64,000 nt of DNA from CAZCDS01 sp964497585 (lineage in GTDB: Bacteria; Desulfobacterota; Desulfomonilia; Desulfomonilales; Desulfomonilaceae), in contig CAZCDS010000011.1 in assembly GCA_964497585.1 (NCBI GenBank), forward strand, positions 1 through 64,000. Direction: 5' to 3'. Below the pieces are notes generated by a model. The model worked only from the letters and a program-made list of their open reading frames with translations. It ran no database searches and had not been told where the DNA came from. The position numbers and the translations under genes are program-made. This document shows, in pieces, positions 1 to 10,026 of the stretch. Every line of letters starts with the position of its first letter. The stretch's first letter is position 1.

Positions 1-1664
1 ATGAATTTGGGATAATTGTGTATATGATACGGAGGCTTCAGGGGAAACGATGATAGGCCTGCGCACATGCCGAGGGCGTCATCAATGTAGTGCATCTTCT
101 CTTGCCAGTCGACGATATCGCAGCACATGTCGACAGTCGGGTAATAGGGTATGGAATTCTCGCCGCGCAGCTCCCAGTCCAAGAGATACTGTTTAAACTT
201 TTCATCGGGAACCTGGAACCAATCCTTCACGAATTCTTCTCTCTCCTCCCTCGTCGGCCAAGGAGCCTGGGGGAACTGCCCCTCAATCTGAGTTATGTTC
301 AACTTCTCGCCGGTGGCATACATGAGGAAATAAATGGGATTGAGCATTGAGAGCTTGAGAGGAAGCTGCTCATGTTTCTTGATAGTATTATGGGCATAGG
401 CCTCCGCACCCTTGCCGATCTGTTTGGCCGCCCAATAGGTGCCGTTTGCAAGCACGTCGCCAATCCCCTCACGCCGAACAATCCTGTCGAGCAGCCAGTA
501 GAATCTCCCCTCATTGTCCGCCGGCATCCCCGGGAAGTCATCGTCGGTCAATATACCTGCTTCGTAGAGCTCAAGGGCAAAGGCCATGACCTGCGGAGTT
601 GAAAATCCGTCCACGCCGTACTCCGTTGCGCTTTGGGCGATACCCAAGCCGAATTCCAGATCGGAAAAGGCCGCCATGGTATAGGTCAGCTTGGAGAAGC
701 ATTTCATCATGTAGGTCGGCAGTCCCGGTGGAGAAATGGTTGCCCCGCATGTCATCGGACAGTTGTAGCAACTGATCAGACGTGTCCGCATGCTGTCCAG
801 AGTCTCCGCCCACTGCTTTGCCACTTCGTCATTCCAGAAATTTTTTCTGCGCTCCCGTGAATTTCCCCACATGAAATTTTCAGTGTGCCATTTTTCATCA
901 TGGACTTTCATCTCCTGGGGCGACCCGAGCCCGGTCAGAATAGACATGACACCAGGAACCGGATTGTCGTTTCGAAATTTTATGTAATTCAGCACCTCTT
1001 TGCAAAGCTCCATAAACGCATCCGGTTGAGCAACATTGATGTCCTTCGTTCCACGAACAGCGATCGCTTTCACGCCTTTGTCTCCCATGACCGCGCCTAT
1101 ACCGCCTCGGCTTGCGCTGGACCTGCCTTGCTCGATGGAAGCATAATAGACTCTGTTTTCACCGGCCAGGCCGATAGAAGCCACCTGGGCTTTCGGCTCC
1201 TTCAACTCTTCTCGAATAAGCTGTGCCGTTTCAACAGTGCCTTTACCCCTTAAATGAGAGGCATCGCGGATTTCCACTTTGTCGTTGTTGATCCACAGGT
1301 AGACCAGATCCGGGGACTTGCCGCGAAGGATCACCTTGTCATACCCGGCATACTTCAATTCCGGAGCCCAGAACCCGCCCATCATTGAAAATGCCATTAA
1401 CAGAGTCTGAGGCGAAATGGTAGAAACGATGGTCCGATTGCAGCCGGTGGCGGGTGTGCCACATAAGAGGCCTGCGCTGAATATCAAAAGATTCTCCGGA
1501 GAGAAGGCCTCGACTTCGGGAGGCACCCTCTCCCATAAAATCTTCGCGTTAGTACCCAAGCCCCCCAGATAAAGCTCGGTGTCTCTTGGGTCGGTTTCCA
1601 CCCTCTCAATGTTTCCTCGGGTTAGATCAACCTCTAGATTAAACCCTGTTTCTGCGTACCTCAT
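1..1664 (-). CDS. Aldehyde ferredoxin oxidoreductase, partial (C-terminus beyond the left edge)
   Basis: The reading frame is open from the ATG at 1664 to the window edge (554 codons) and matches the tungsten-pterin aldehyde:ferredoxin oxidoreductase family, usually about 600 residues, so only the last few dozen residues are missing. These cytoplasmic enzymes oxidise aldehydes to acids and reduce ferredoxin. The [4Fe-4S] cysteines are visible as CYNCPMTC (Cys299, 302, 306), with the distal ligand in the motif ALGMC at about Cys534. The N-terminal half has the usual Gly-rich pterin-binding stretches (for example LYLGGLGTNAKILWE). The start lies 5 bases after the stop of a truncated GNAT ORF. 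The substrate cannot be read from the sequence; it could be an aryl or aliphatic aldehyde. Confidence 0.95.
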   Translation of the reverse strand, partial: MRYAETGFNLEVDLTRGNIERVETDPRDTELYLGGLGTNAKILWERVPPEVEAFSPENLLIFSAGLLCGTPATGCNRTIVSTISPQTLLMAFSMMGGFWAPELKYAGYDKVILRGKSPDLVYLWINNDKVEIRDASHLRGKGTVETAQLIREELKEPKAQVASIGLAGENRVYYASIEQGRSSASRGGIGAVMGDKGVKAIAVRGTKDINVAQPDAFMELCKEVLNYIKFRNDNPVPGVMSILTGLGSPQEMKVHDEKWHTENFMWGNSRERRKNFWNDEVAKQWAETLDSMRTRLISCYNCPMTCGATISPPGLPTYMMKCFSKLTYTMAAFSDLEFGLGIAQSATEYGVDGFSTPQVMAFALELYEAGILTDDDFPGMPADNEGRFYWLLDRIVRREGIGDVLANGTYWAAKQIGKGAEAYAHNTIKKHEQLPLKLSMLNPIYFLMYATGEKLNITQIEGQFPQAPWPTREEREEFVKDWFQVPDEKFKQYLLDWELRGENSIPYYPTVDMCCDIVDWQEKMHYIDDALGMCAGLSSFPLKPPYHIHNYPKF

Positions 1665-1668
1665 TTTC

Positions 1669-1887
1669 TTACCTCTTGCACTCGGCCTGCAATATGCTCA
1701 TCCGCGCTTCCGCAACCAAAGAAATACTATTTCCTGTTCCCTTGGTCGCCGGACCCGACTTCACCCAGTAATATTCCGGGCGAGCCACGCCGAAGTACCT
1801 GCTCTCGGCTACTCCAACGGCATCGACCTCATCTTCTTTCATAGGACGGATCGGAAGATTCGCCGGATCAATATCCTTTTTGATCAC
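1669..1887 (-). pseudogene. Truncated GNAT N-acetyltransferase fragment
   Basis: A 72-codon ORF begins like a GNAT-family acetyltransferase: the segment LPIRPMKEDEVDAVGVAESR matches the first strand and helix of that fold, and a second-strand-like piece (GNSISLVAEA) follows. It then stops after about 60 related residues, whereas the family needs about 150. No acetyl-CoA-binding loop is present. The stop is immediately before the aldehyde oxidoreductase start, so the fragment may have lost its 3' half by deletion. It could still be translated and coupled to the next gene, but an active enzyme is unlikely. Confidence 0.55.
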
Positions 1888-2299
1888 GCCGGCCTGCCTT
1901 TGCTGAATGACCTTCGGAGCCCCATCAGTCGGTCAGGGAAGCCGGTTAGCCCCGGATCCGTACCCCGAGGGCCTGGTTGACCAGGACTTGGTAACTCCCT
2001 CTATACGAGTATAACTTATATAGAAGCGGTGTCAAGGCCTTTTTTTGTGTTTTGGGAAAAAAAGCTCATCCGATGTTCACCTCCCTCTCGCTGGCAACCA
2101 AAACCGGCAGTCATGTCAAGGGCCTACTGGCTCCACTTACTCGGTCAGGGAGACAGGCTGCAGGGGTTATGTGGTTGGCGGTTCGTGCGATAATAGGTGT
2201 GAAAGCGGTTGGTTATGCGAAAAGCAGTGGCGTACGATCTTCGGGGTGCTGAGGCACGAAAACCGTCAGAGATAGCGCGAGATTTTCCGGTACTATTTT
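1888..2299. other. Intergenic region without a recognisable gene
   Basis: Only short, mutually overlapping frames are present, none with a recognisable family signature or a good ribosome binding site. It sits between the GNAT fragment and decayed insertion sequences and probably holds the promoter of the minus-strand aldehyde oxidoreductase unit, but I could not pick out a convincing -35/-10 pair. Confidence 0.5.
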
Positions 2300-3260
2300 A
2301 CGCGTTATGCTAACGGCTTATGCTCTTTTGAGAGGGGGGAGTCGCGCGCTTGGCGGACGAGCTTTAAGATACTCCAAAGCGTTCGCCAAGAGCCGGCGGC
2401 TCCTTGAGTACGTTCTTTTCGGGGAAGTCCGTGGCTTCGCGGGAGAGCTCTCCTGTGTGCAAGGTAGGTTCTCCGTTGGGAGGTATGACGACGTAGAAGG
2501 CCGAAAACGAGCGTCAATTTGGGGACATGGCAAGCTACCGGGCTGAGGCGGGTGGCCGACATGTCCACGGGGGAGGAGCGACCTCACCGAGTAGATGTCA
2601 CTCGCATGCGAAGAGGGGCGAACCCCTCCGCATCCTTGCCGTCACGCCGAACAGCACCGCCTCTGCCCTCAGATAAAGGAGCCGGGCCATGTACCGATGC
2701 GAGGAGAGGCCGCGATCCTGTCGCTTGTACTCGGTATCAGGTTCTTGAGTCTTCGGGGGAGCAAATTTCCTTCTCGGATGAGGCTTTTGCATATCCCTGA
2801 CGCCGATGGAGGGTCGCGCGAGCGCTCGACCCCTCCCATGACCCTTATGTGCCGGCACAGCTCCGGCGCGTAGCGCTGAAACTTCTCGGTGAGCCTGCCG
2901 TTCTTTTCAGCGAATCGTACGGTGATGTGCGGAACCAGACTCTGCGCCCGCACCGCACCCGCGGAGCATCAATCTGGATGATGACCTTCCGAGGTCCCGT
3001 GGGAACCGCGATGAACCGACGAGACGTCGCCTCGTTTCTCGTCACCTGTGGACTCTCGTACTGGGCAAACCGCAGAGTGGAAAGGTCAGAGGCAATCGTG
3101 AAAGTCGTCTCCGGCCCGAGGCAGGAATACGAACGTACGGCCGCCAACGATCCCAAGGCAATGATAACGTAGGCTCGTGGACGTGCTCTGATTCCTTCTC
3201 CCCCTTTGCAGACGTTGAGTAGGGAACAAGCATGTCTCCTTTTACCTGCCAACCTCAGGT
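2300..3260 (-). pseudogene. ISL3-family transposase relic, multiply frameshifted
   Basis: Pieces of an ISL3-type transposase appear in order on the minus strand but in different frames. The end of the N-terminal zinc-binding region (IQIDAPRVRCG, near 2970) is followed by the helix-turn-helix part (EKFQRYAPELCRHIRVM, near 2860), a KSLIREGNLLPRRLKNL stretch near 2770, and the DDE-region motif MDMSA with PKLTLVF near 2540. No single frame covers more than a fraction of the usual 400 or so residues. Terminal inverted repeats could not be identified, so the element limits are approximate. Confidence 0.65.
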
Positions 3261-3329
3261 CCACGAGTACCGGGTGATCCGAAAAATTGACCGATATTTC
3301 AAATCTGGCTACGGTGCTCACGCGGGAGA

Positions 3330-4250
3330 TTCTCTCAGAGTGCCGGATGATCTTTCAATGGGAAAGAGCCTTCGCTACTGATGAATGATTGCTGGATCAC
3401 CGGCCAAATGACTGTAGGTAACGGATAACACAGCACAATACCGTGTGTTACCTGGGCTGCAGGAAAGAGAGTTCTTGACTCTTCCATATATAAGTAGTAT
3501 TCGGTTTCAAACCAAGATTGAAGAATCGCTGATCATTGTATTCGAATCCCCGGTGTCTATATGTGGACTGTACAGGATTGTCCGGAAGGAACACAAAGGG
3601 AGGTCTTGCACAAAACGAAGAAGCCCATCAGCAGACAGAAAAGGTCGACTTATCAGAGAGCATGCGGAGCGTATCGTTGCCAACCGCGGTTTTTAGGGGA
3701 GGACTATCGCCGACATCTCTAATGATTCGGGCGTACATTAGGCCTCTATCTTTCAGTATTTCAAAACCAAAGAAAATCTGATCGTTACCGTTCCGGAAAG
3801 ACATCTTACAGAGACTCTGGCAGGCAGGACCGAGCATCCTCAAGGGATGAATAGGGCCGAGCCCAAGACTAGGAAGTTACTGTGGAATCGGTTGTGAGAT
3901 CTTTCTGTAAGTAAGAACCGCATCTCAATTGTGCCGTGTGAACTCCGGACGTGACCCGCTTTCTGCCAGTCCCCAGCATATATAATGATTCGAGAATACA
4001 GCGCCTTCACAGGTGAGCCCATTAAAGAGGGCATAGGGGAGCAACAAGGGGACGAGTGGATGGAGGCTATTCTTGTTCTGGAGGTGATTTTCGGTGCGGT
4101 CAACAGCATTGTCTTGCGATGGGTTTTTTCGGCCATCCCTATGGTGCTAATGAGGCCGCGGACGCTCTGTCTTCGCTAATAAAGGCGGGCATATCGAAGC
4201 ACGCGAACCGCGGGCTAAAAATGAAAACGGCGATGAACCAAGCCGTGGAG
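3330..4250. other. No recognisable gene
   Basis: About 900 bases hold only short ORFs (under about 85 codons) on both strands with no family match that I recognise. Given decayed mobile genes on both sides, this is probably degraded former coding sequence. Confidence 0.5.
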
Positions 4251-4270
4251 CGTTCAGGTGGCGTACGACA

Positions 4271-4818
4271 ATGGAAGTCGCCCCGGAGGTATTTGGCGAA
4301 AAAGGTTATGGCGGCGGCAGCATTTCCGAGATAGCTGGAAAAGCAGGCATAGCCGAAGCTACCATTTATCAATATCTTAGGACCAAGGAACAGCTACTTC
4401 TGTCCGTTCTGGGCACCTTGTCCATCGAATTGGCCGATGAATTGGAGCGCGGTTTCTCGCGAAAATTAAATGCCTATGAACAACTCTTATACTTGCTGAG
4501 GCGGTGGGCGCCGGATTTTCAGATCGAGGAATGGGAGACCCGAGTCTTAGTTCTTGAGTAATACGGGAACCTCACGTTCCATGAATCTCAAGAATATCGG
4601 AATACGCGCGGCTTGTGGAAACCGATAAGATCCATCGTCGGGGCCGGCCAGCAGAGGGGACATTTCCGTAGCGATTTCGACATCGGTCATTGTCTGCATC
4701 TCGTGCAAGAGCCATCGCTCATGAGGCGACCGCCCGCATGAGGCTCTCCAGGAAACAACCCAGCATCGCCAGCACGAAACAGACGATCAACCTTTTACTC
4801 GGGGCTATCAAGGCCTAA
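4271..4818 (+). pseudogene. TetR-family regulator, frameshifted
   Basis: The first frame encodes a clear TetR/AcrR helix-turn-helix: EVFGEKGYGGGSISEIAGKA followed by GIAEATIYQYLRTKEQLL. It ends at a premature TAA at 4559-4561. Restoring one base there gives YYGNLTFHESQEYR in the next frame, and further on a typical C-terminal helix (TKQTINLLLGAIKA) ends at the TAA at 4816-4818. Together the pieces cover about 180 residues, the normal size for the family. The N-terminal few residues before 4271 are in another frame. The gene is therefore inactivated by at least one frameshift. Confidence 0.75.
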
Positions 4819-4875
4819 TCCTGTGGGAACCAGAGGCGGCGGGGTTTGCGCACATGCGATTGAGCCTGACTTGAG

Positions 4876-6150
4876 GTGTGTATCAGAGCAGTCAAAGGGC
4901 TTCGCTTGGGGGATTTTGCTGTCGAGCATTTCTACCGCACCTTCAGCTTCCTGGGAAATGTTCGTCACAGCCTGGAGCACGATTTATTGTGGAATGACCG
5001 GAATCTGTTCAACTGCCAGTTGGGTCTCGTGTTCATCGATATGGCAAGGCTGTTTGTGCACATACAGCCTGACACACCGTTGCGTGAGAAGGGCTATTCG
5101 CCGGACCGGAGAGGCGATATGCCCCAGTACATGCTGTGCGTGGGAGTGGACCGTGAAGGATCGCCCATGTCCTGGGAGGTGCTCCCGGAAAACACCGCCG
5201 ATAAGAAGGCCCTCGCCCGGATGGTAAAGACACTCAGGAAGCGGTTCAGGATCGGCAACGGCTGTCTCGTGCCCGATCGAGCATGATCACCCGGGATAGC
5301 ATAGAGACCTTCACACAGGACACGGACGCACCGTACTGGTCCGTCTTCCTTAGGCGAATGCGCAGGCCAGAATAAGGTGAACGAAGAGGTGCTTGCCCGA
5401 GCCGTCAGGTATCAGATCGTTGCGGAGAACCCGCAAGTGAAAGAGGTGTGTGTAGGCAATCGTCGCTACGTCGTATGCCGTACCCCATAGAGGCAGAAAA
5501 GGATAGGATCGATCGGGAGTCTACCTGGAGAAACAGGAGCGCACCCTGGCCACGCATGGCCCTACGGCAGTGGTTGGTGACAGGGGAGATGGCCGGTTTT
5601 TGACCATCGCCGCCGACGGTCTCTCGGTCAACCTTGAAGCGATCAAGAGGTATGCCAGGCTTGACGGCGAGTTTGTGCTGACCACGAACACCGGCATGCC
5701 CGCAGGGGGGAGGCCTTGAAGGACAAGAGCCCCTGACGGGCGGAGCGGGTCCTTCGGAAACAGAACTCCACGTTGAAGGTTCGTCCCAACTACCATGCCC
5801 CCTGATGCTACCTCCACCGGTCACACCATAGCAAGCTTTCTTGATCTTCGCCTGGAAGTGCACCGGCAACAGAGCAAAGTGCGCGAGGGATCACCCTTGC
5901 CTTGCAGGAGCTCATGCAAGACCGTGCATATGGCCAGTCCGTAATCATCGAACTTGAAGGGAAGCGCTGTCCACTCCGGACCCAAGTCACGGGTTGGAGT
6001 CACCATGCCTTCCAAGCAGCCGGCGTTCGCCCACAACAGTTGGCTTCTGAACTCGGGCCGGCGCGAACCTCCCAACAACGCACACAGGCCGCCCTCTTGT
6101 CGTCGCAACTCCTTCGGGGGTAGCCACGGCACACCGATACATCAATGGCT
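4876..6150 (+). pseudogene. IS1634/IS4-like transposase relic, copy 1
   Basis: The first open piece (4876-5286) has the DDE-transposase block HDLLWNDRNL..FIDMARLFVH followed by EKGYSPDRRGDMPQYMLCVG and a VLPENTADKKALARM segment, typical of IS1634-type transposases. After 5286 the homology continues in other frames with stops: GDRGDGRFLTIAADG, then FVLTTNTGMPA near 5690, and later a stretch matching 57.85-58.3 kb with an almost constant offset of 52,200 bases. The gene is dead. Its 3' end carries the element terminus at 6151-6180. Confidence 0.8.
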
Positions 6151-7056
6151 TACATTTTGTACTGTCGAAAATGAGTCTGATGGGACAGGCGCTATGAAAT
6201 CGATTGACATCATGACGCTGAGAACGAATATGGTAAGAATGGAGAAGATAAAGAGCTTTTTGGCCCAGAGCCGCTCATCGGATGCCTCATAGTCCAACCA
6301 GGCCATATACAGCCAGGACAGGCCCAACACAGTCGCCACTGCAAAGGTGCTGTAACCGGTGTATCCCCCTAAGGTCAGCATCAGCGTGGCGGCCGTAAAG
6401 GCCAAGATATACCCGACAATATGCCTTTTTGCCGCGGCGGTTCCCTGCCTGACCGGCAGAATCGGGATGGCCGCGGCAGTGTAATCTTCAAACCGAAAAA
6501 CGGCGATCGCGTAGCAGTGAGGCATCTGCCATAGGGTGAAGATCGACAACAATATGACTGCTCCCATGTCGAAGCGACCGGTGACCGCGCAATATCCCGC
6601 GAGGGGCGGTGTGGCTCCCGCCAGACTACCGATCAACGCGCCGTACACGGAATTGCGCTTCATGTACAGGCTGTACACACCCACATAAATCACCAGGCCC
6701 GCCAACACGATGACGACGCACAGCAGGTTTGTTGCCGCCCAGAGCACTGCCAGGCCCGCAACCCCCAAAATCGTGGCGTAGGATAGGGCGTTCTTCAGTG
6801 AGATGAGCCCCCTGGCAAGGGCGCGGTTGCGTGTCCGGATCATTTTTCGATCTATTTCTCTATCGACACAGTTGTTGAAAACGCAACCGGAAGCGACAAC
6901 CAGGGATATGCCGACGAGCGTCGCGGGCAGAGCAAGTCCATCAACCCGCCCTTTGGAGGCCAGAAAAAAGCCGGCTGCCGCGGAGATCAAGTTGCCGAGA
7001 ATGATCCCCGGTTTGGCAACGAGCACATAGTTTTTGATCCTTTGAGGCATTCTCAC
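6142..7056 (-). CDS. cyoE: Heme O synthase (protoheme IX farnesyltransferase)
   Basis: Membrane UbiA-family prenyltransferase that adds a farnesyl group to heme B to make heme O for the bo3 oxidase encoded upstream. About 300 residues with many hydrophobic segments; the Mg-pyrophosphate motif is NNCVDREIDRKMIRTRNR near residues 61-78. The start overlaps the end of cyoD by 4 bases (ATGA type), so it is the last gene of the operon. The last 12 residues (from SDSFSTVQ to the stop) are encoded by the inserted IS terminus, so the native C-terminus has been replaced; the catalytic core is intact and the enzyme is probably functional. Confidence 0.95.
   Translation of the reverse strand: MRMPQRIKNYVLVAKPGIILGNLISAAAGFFLASKGRVDGLALPATLVGISLVVASGCVFNNCVDREIDRKMIRTRNRALARGLISLKNALSYATILGVAGLAVLWAATNLLCVVIVLAGLVIYVGVYSLYMKRNSVYGALIGSLAGATPPLAGYCAVTGRFDMGAVILLSIFTLWQMPHCYAIAVFRFEDYTAAAIPILPVRQGTAAAKRHIVGYILAFTAATLMLTLGGYTGYSTFAVATVLGLSWLYMAWLDYEASDERLWAKKLFIFSILTIFVLSVMMSIDFIAPVPSDSFSTVQNVSH
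6151..6180. repeat. IS1634-like right end, copy 1
   Basis: Thirty bases ending in ACTGTCGAAAATGAGTCTGA are repeated with one mismatch at 58351-58380. Homology between the two loci stops exactly at the final A, so this is the insertion sequence terminus. It lies inside the reading frame of the heme O synthase gene on the other strand. Confidence 0.8.
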
Positions 7057-7379
7057 ATCAATCGATAATGCAGGCTATGCATGATCCAGATGGTTCCTCC
7101 GACGAAGAGCACCATGATCACTATCGTGAATATCAGGGCCAGCACGTTCCAACGCGCCGAGGATGAAGCGTCCAGATGCAGGAAGTAATGCAGGTGCACC
7201 AGAATCTGAACGATGCCCGCAATGAATATACAGGCCAGGGTCGCGGGGTAGGATAAGGTACCGCTCATCACCGCTGCAAACGGAATGGCAGTCAGAATAA
7301 GGGCAAGAACGAAGCCGGTGAGGTAAGATTGAAGCGTTCCCCTGCTCGCTCCGGTGGCGTCGATAGATGCCTGAGTCAT
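7053..7379 (-). CDS. cyoD: Cytochrome bo3 quinol oxidase subunit IV
   Basis: A 108-residue protein with three predicted transmembrane segments (about residues 20-40, 47-67, 80-101) and the family-typical IVQILVHLHYFLHLD block in the second helix. Subunit IV is a small non-catalytic membrane subunit that helps assemble the CuB centre in subunit I. It begins directly after the stop of cyoC and overlaps cyoE, so translation is probably coupled. Confidence 0.95.
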   Translation of the reverse strand: MTQASIDATGASRGTLQSYLTGFVLALILTAIPFAAVMSGTLSYPATLACIFIAGIVQILVHLHYFLHLDASSSARWNVLALIFTIVIMVLFVGGTIWIMHSLHYRLM

Positions 7380-7997
7380 TTACATCACTCCCATCAGGTA
7401 GACGATACTGAAAATGCCGATCCAGATGATATCCAGAAAATGCCAAAACATACCGAGACGGATCAGCCGTGATTGAACGGGAGAGGTCAACCCTTTAACC
7501 GCGACCTGCGCTATCATGACCGCTATCCAGATCAGCCCGAAAGTCACATGGGTTCCGTGAGTCCCTACCAGGGTGAAGAAACTCGAGAGGAAGGCGCTGC
7601 GGTCCGGTCCGTAGCCCTGGGCAATCAAGCCGTGGAACTCGTTGATTTCCATGGAGACAAATCCGAGCCCTAGCAGAAATGCAACGACGAGTCCGATCAG
7701 AACCAACTTCTTCTTGCCGTCGTACATGGCCAGCATGACCAGACCATAGGTTACGCTGCTGAACAGCAGAAACAAGGTTTCCACCAACAGGTAAGGCAGG
7801 TCAAACAATTCCGCCCCCGTCGGTCCGCCGGCATAGTTGCGGCCCAAGACGGCAAAGATGGCGAAGAGCGTCGCAAATATGATGAGGTCGCTCATAAGAT
7901 AGATCCAGAAACCTAATGTCTGCATCGCGACGGTGTCAGGGTGTTCAACTTCTTCGCTATAATTGGTGGCGAGGGTCGCAGCTTCTGTTGCCATCAT
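7380..7997 (-). CDS. cyoC: Cytochrome bo3 quinol oxidase subunit III
   Basis: A 205-residue membrane protein of the cytochrome c oxidase subunit III family in its short, five-helix quinol-oxidase form. Signature segments are GFWIYLMSDLIIFATLFA near the N-terminus and GTHGTHVTFGLIW in the middle, with a final helix that includes FWHFLDIIWIGIFSIVYLMG. It follows cyoB with no gap (7998/7997) and precedes cyoD directly. No truncation or odd residues seen. Confidence 0.96.
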   Translation of the reverse strand: MMATEAATLATNYSEEVEHPDTVAMQTLGFWIYLMSDLIIFATLFAIFAVLGRNYAGGPTGAELFDLPYLLVETLFLLFSSVTYGLVMLAMYDGKKKLVLIGLVVAFLLGLGFVSMEINEFHGLIAQGYGPDRSAFLSSFFTLVGTHGTHVTFGLIWIAVMIAQVAVKGLTSPVQSRLIRLGMFWHFLDIIWIGIFSIVYLMGVM

Positions 7998-10025
7998 TTA
8001 CGTCTCCGGTACGGGTTCTAAGATGGTCCGTTCGCCTGTGGAACGTCTCTTTGGGATGGATTCCAACTGGAGATAGCGTTCGTTTTCGATCCGTTCGACC
8101 TCGGCAGCCGGTATGATGTAATGGATGTCGTCATCCATTGAGCGGGCAATGACTGTGAAAAGCATACCCAGAGCGGCCAGTATGGCCAGCCACCAGAGGT
8201 ACCAGATCATGGCAAACCCGAACACGAAAGCCAATGCTCCGATGAACAAGCCGTGCGGCGCGTTTTTCGGCATCTGGATATCGGTATAGTGATCCGGCCG
8301 CCGGTATGCGACGCCTTTTTCCTTCATATCCATGAACGCATCGATTTCTTCTACGACGGGTATTTTCGCGAAGTTGTAGACGGGGGGAGGAGAGGATGTC
8401 ATCCACTCCAACGTGCGGCCGTCCCAGGGATCGCCGGTCGGATCGCTGAGGGCACGCCGATCCCTAATGCTGAGGAGCAATTGAATTCCCATGCAGAGGA
8501 TGCCGAGGGCGATCACCGCGGTACCCAATGCCGCTACAAGCAGATAGGGATGCCAGGCTGAGTTGGCATAATGCGCCATGCGGCGGGGCATGCCCATGAA
8601 CCCCAACACATACAGGGGTATAAAGGCCAGATAAAAGCCGATCAGCCAGCACCAGAAGGCGCGTCTGCCCCAGTTTTCCTTCAAACGAAAGCCGGTGGCC
8701 TTTGGGAACCAATAATAATAACCAGCAAGAAAGCCGAACAGCGCACCGGGAATCAGCACATTGTGGAAATGAGCAACCAGAAACAGGCTGTTGTGGAGCA
8801 CGTAATCGGCGGGTGGTATGGCCATCATTACGCCTGCAGACCCGCCGACCGCGAAGGTCACGATGAATCCGAGGGTCCAGTACATGGGCGTAGTAAACCT
8901 TATGCGGCCACGATACATGGTGAAAAGCCAGTTGAAGATCTTCACGCCGGTCGGGATGGCAATCAACATGGTCGCAATCCCGAAAAAGAGATTGACGTTC
9001 GGGCTGGCTCCCATGGTGAAGAAATGATGCAACCAGACGGAGAAGGACAGGACCGCGATGACCGCAGTGGCATAGACCATTGATGTATAGCCGAACAGCC
9101 GTTTTCCGGAAAAAGTGGCTACGACTTCCGAATAGATCCCGAAAGCCGGCAGGATCACGATATAAACCTCGGGATGCCCCCAGGTCCAGAATAGGTTGAC
9201 ATACATCATCTGGTTGCCGCCGAGCGTGTTGGTGAAAAAATGCATGCCCAGGTAGCGATCGAGTGTTAACAGCGCGAGATCGACCGTCAGAACCGGAAAT
9301 GCCCAAACCACGAGCACCATGGTGAAAAAAGAAGTCCAAACAAACAACGGCAACCGCATGGGCGTCATGCCGGGCGCGCGCATTTTCAGGATGGTGACGA
9401 GAAAATTGATACCGGTCAGGGTCGAGCCGATACCGGCTATCTGGAAGCCCCATATCCAATAGTCCACTCCTACGCCGGGGCTGAACTGTCGTTCGGTGAG
9501 CGGGGCATATCCCGACCATCCGGCCTTGGAAAACTCACCAAAACCCAATGATACCATGACCAGCAACGCCCCGGCTGCGGTTAGCCAGAGACTGAGCGAA
9601 TTCATAAAGGGATAGGCCACATCGCGTGCACCGATTTGCTGCGGCACAACGATATTCATCAACCCGACCAGAAACGGCATGGCCATGAAGATGATCATGA
9701 TCGAGCCGTGGGCGCTGAATATCTGGTCGAAGTGATCGGGAGGCAGAAAGCCAAGGGCGCCGCCCGCGGCAACGGCCTGCTGAGAGCGCATCAGAATGGC
9801 ATCCGCGAACCCGCGCAGCAGCATGACCAATGCGAGGATAATGTACATGATGCCGATCTTCTTGTGGTCTAGGCTGGTCAACCATTCTCTGTAAAGGTAG
9901 CCCCACTTTCTGTAATAAGTGACCAAGCCCAGGATCACCAAGCCCAGGAAAACCGCACCGGCTACGGCAGTCATCGTGATCGGATAGTTAAACGGGATCG
10001 CTGAGAGGCTTAACCTTCCAAACAT
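7998..10025 (-). CDS. cyoB: Cytochrome bo3 quinol oxidase subunit I
   Basis: Catalytic subunit of the heme-copper oxidase, reducing oxygen to water with electrons from quinol and pumping protons. At 675 residues it is close to the E. coli protein. The metal ligands are all visible: low-spin heme His106 in FSAHGS, the CuB and Tyr-His crosslink motif WGHPEVYIVILP, the HH pair in VWLHHFFTMG, and VAHFHNVLI carrying the remaining heme ligands. Located between cyoA and cyoC, separated from cyoA by only one base. The long C-terminal extension after the catalytic core is normal for CyoB. Confidence 0.98.
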   Translation of the reverse strand: MFGRLSLSAIPFNYPITMTAVAGAVFLGLVILGLVTYYRKWGYLYREWLTSLDHKKIGIMYIILALVMLLRGFADAILMRSQQAVAAGGALGFLPPDHFDQIFSAHGSIMIIFMAMPFLVGLMNIVVPQQIGARDVAYPFMNSLSLWLTAAGALLVMVSLGFGEFSKAGWSGYAPLTERQFSPGVGVDYWIWGFQIAGIGSTLTGINFLVTILKMRAPGMTPMRLPLFVWTSFFTMVLVVWAFPVLTVDLALLTLDRYLGMHFFTNTLGGNQMMYVNLFWTWGHPEVYIVILPAFGIYSEVVATFSGKRLFGYTSMVYATAVIAVLSFSVWLHHFFTMGASPNVNLFFGIATMLIAIPTGVKIFNWLFTMYRGRIRFTTPMYWTLGFIVTFAVGGSAGVMMAIPPADYVLHNSLFLVAHFHNVLIPGALFGFLAGYYYWFPKATGFRLKENWGRRAFWCWLIGFYLAFIPLYVLGFMGMPRRMAHYANSAWHPYLLVAALGTAVIALGILCMGIQLLLSIRDRRALSDPTGDPWDGRTLEWMTSSPPPVYNFAKIPVVEEIDAFMDMKEKGVAYRRPDHYTDIQMPKNAPHGLFIGALAFVFGFAMIWYLWWLAILAALGMLFTVIARSMDDDIHYIIPAAEVERIENERYLQLESIPKRRSTGERTILEPVPET

Positions 10026-10026
10026 A

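Noticed and set aside
8464..9519. 351-codon ORF inside the oxidase operon
   Set aside because: An alternative frame of cyoB on the same strand; the heme-copper oxidase ligands are all in the cyoB frame.
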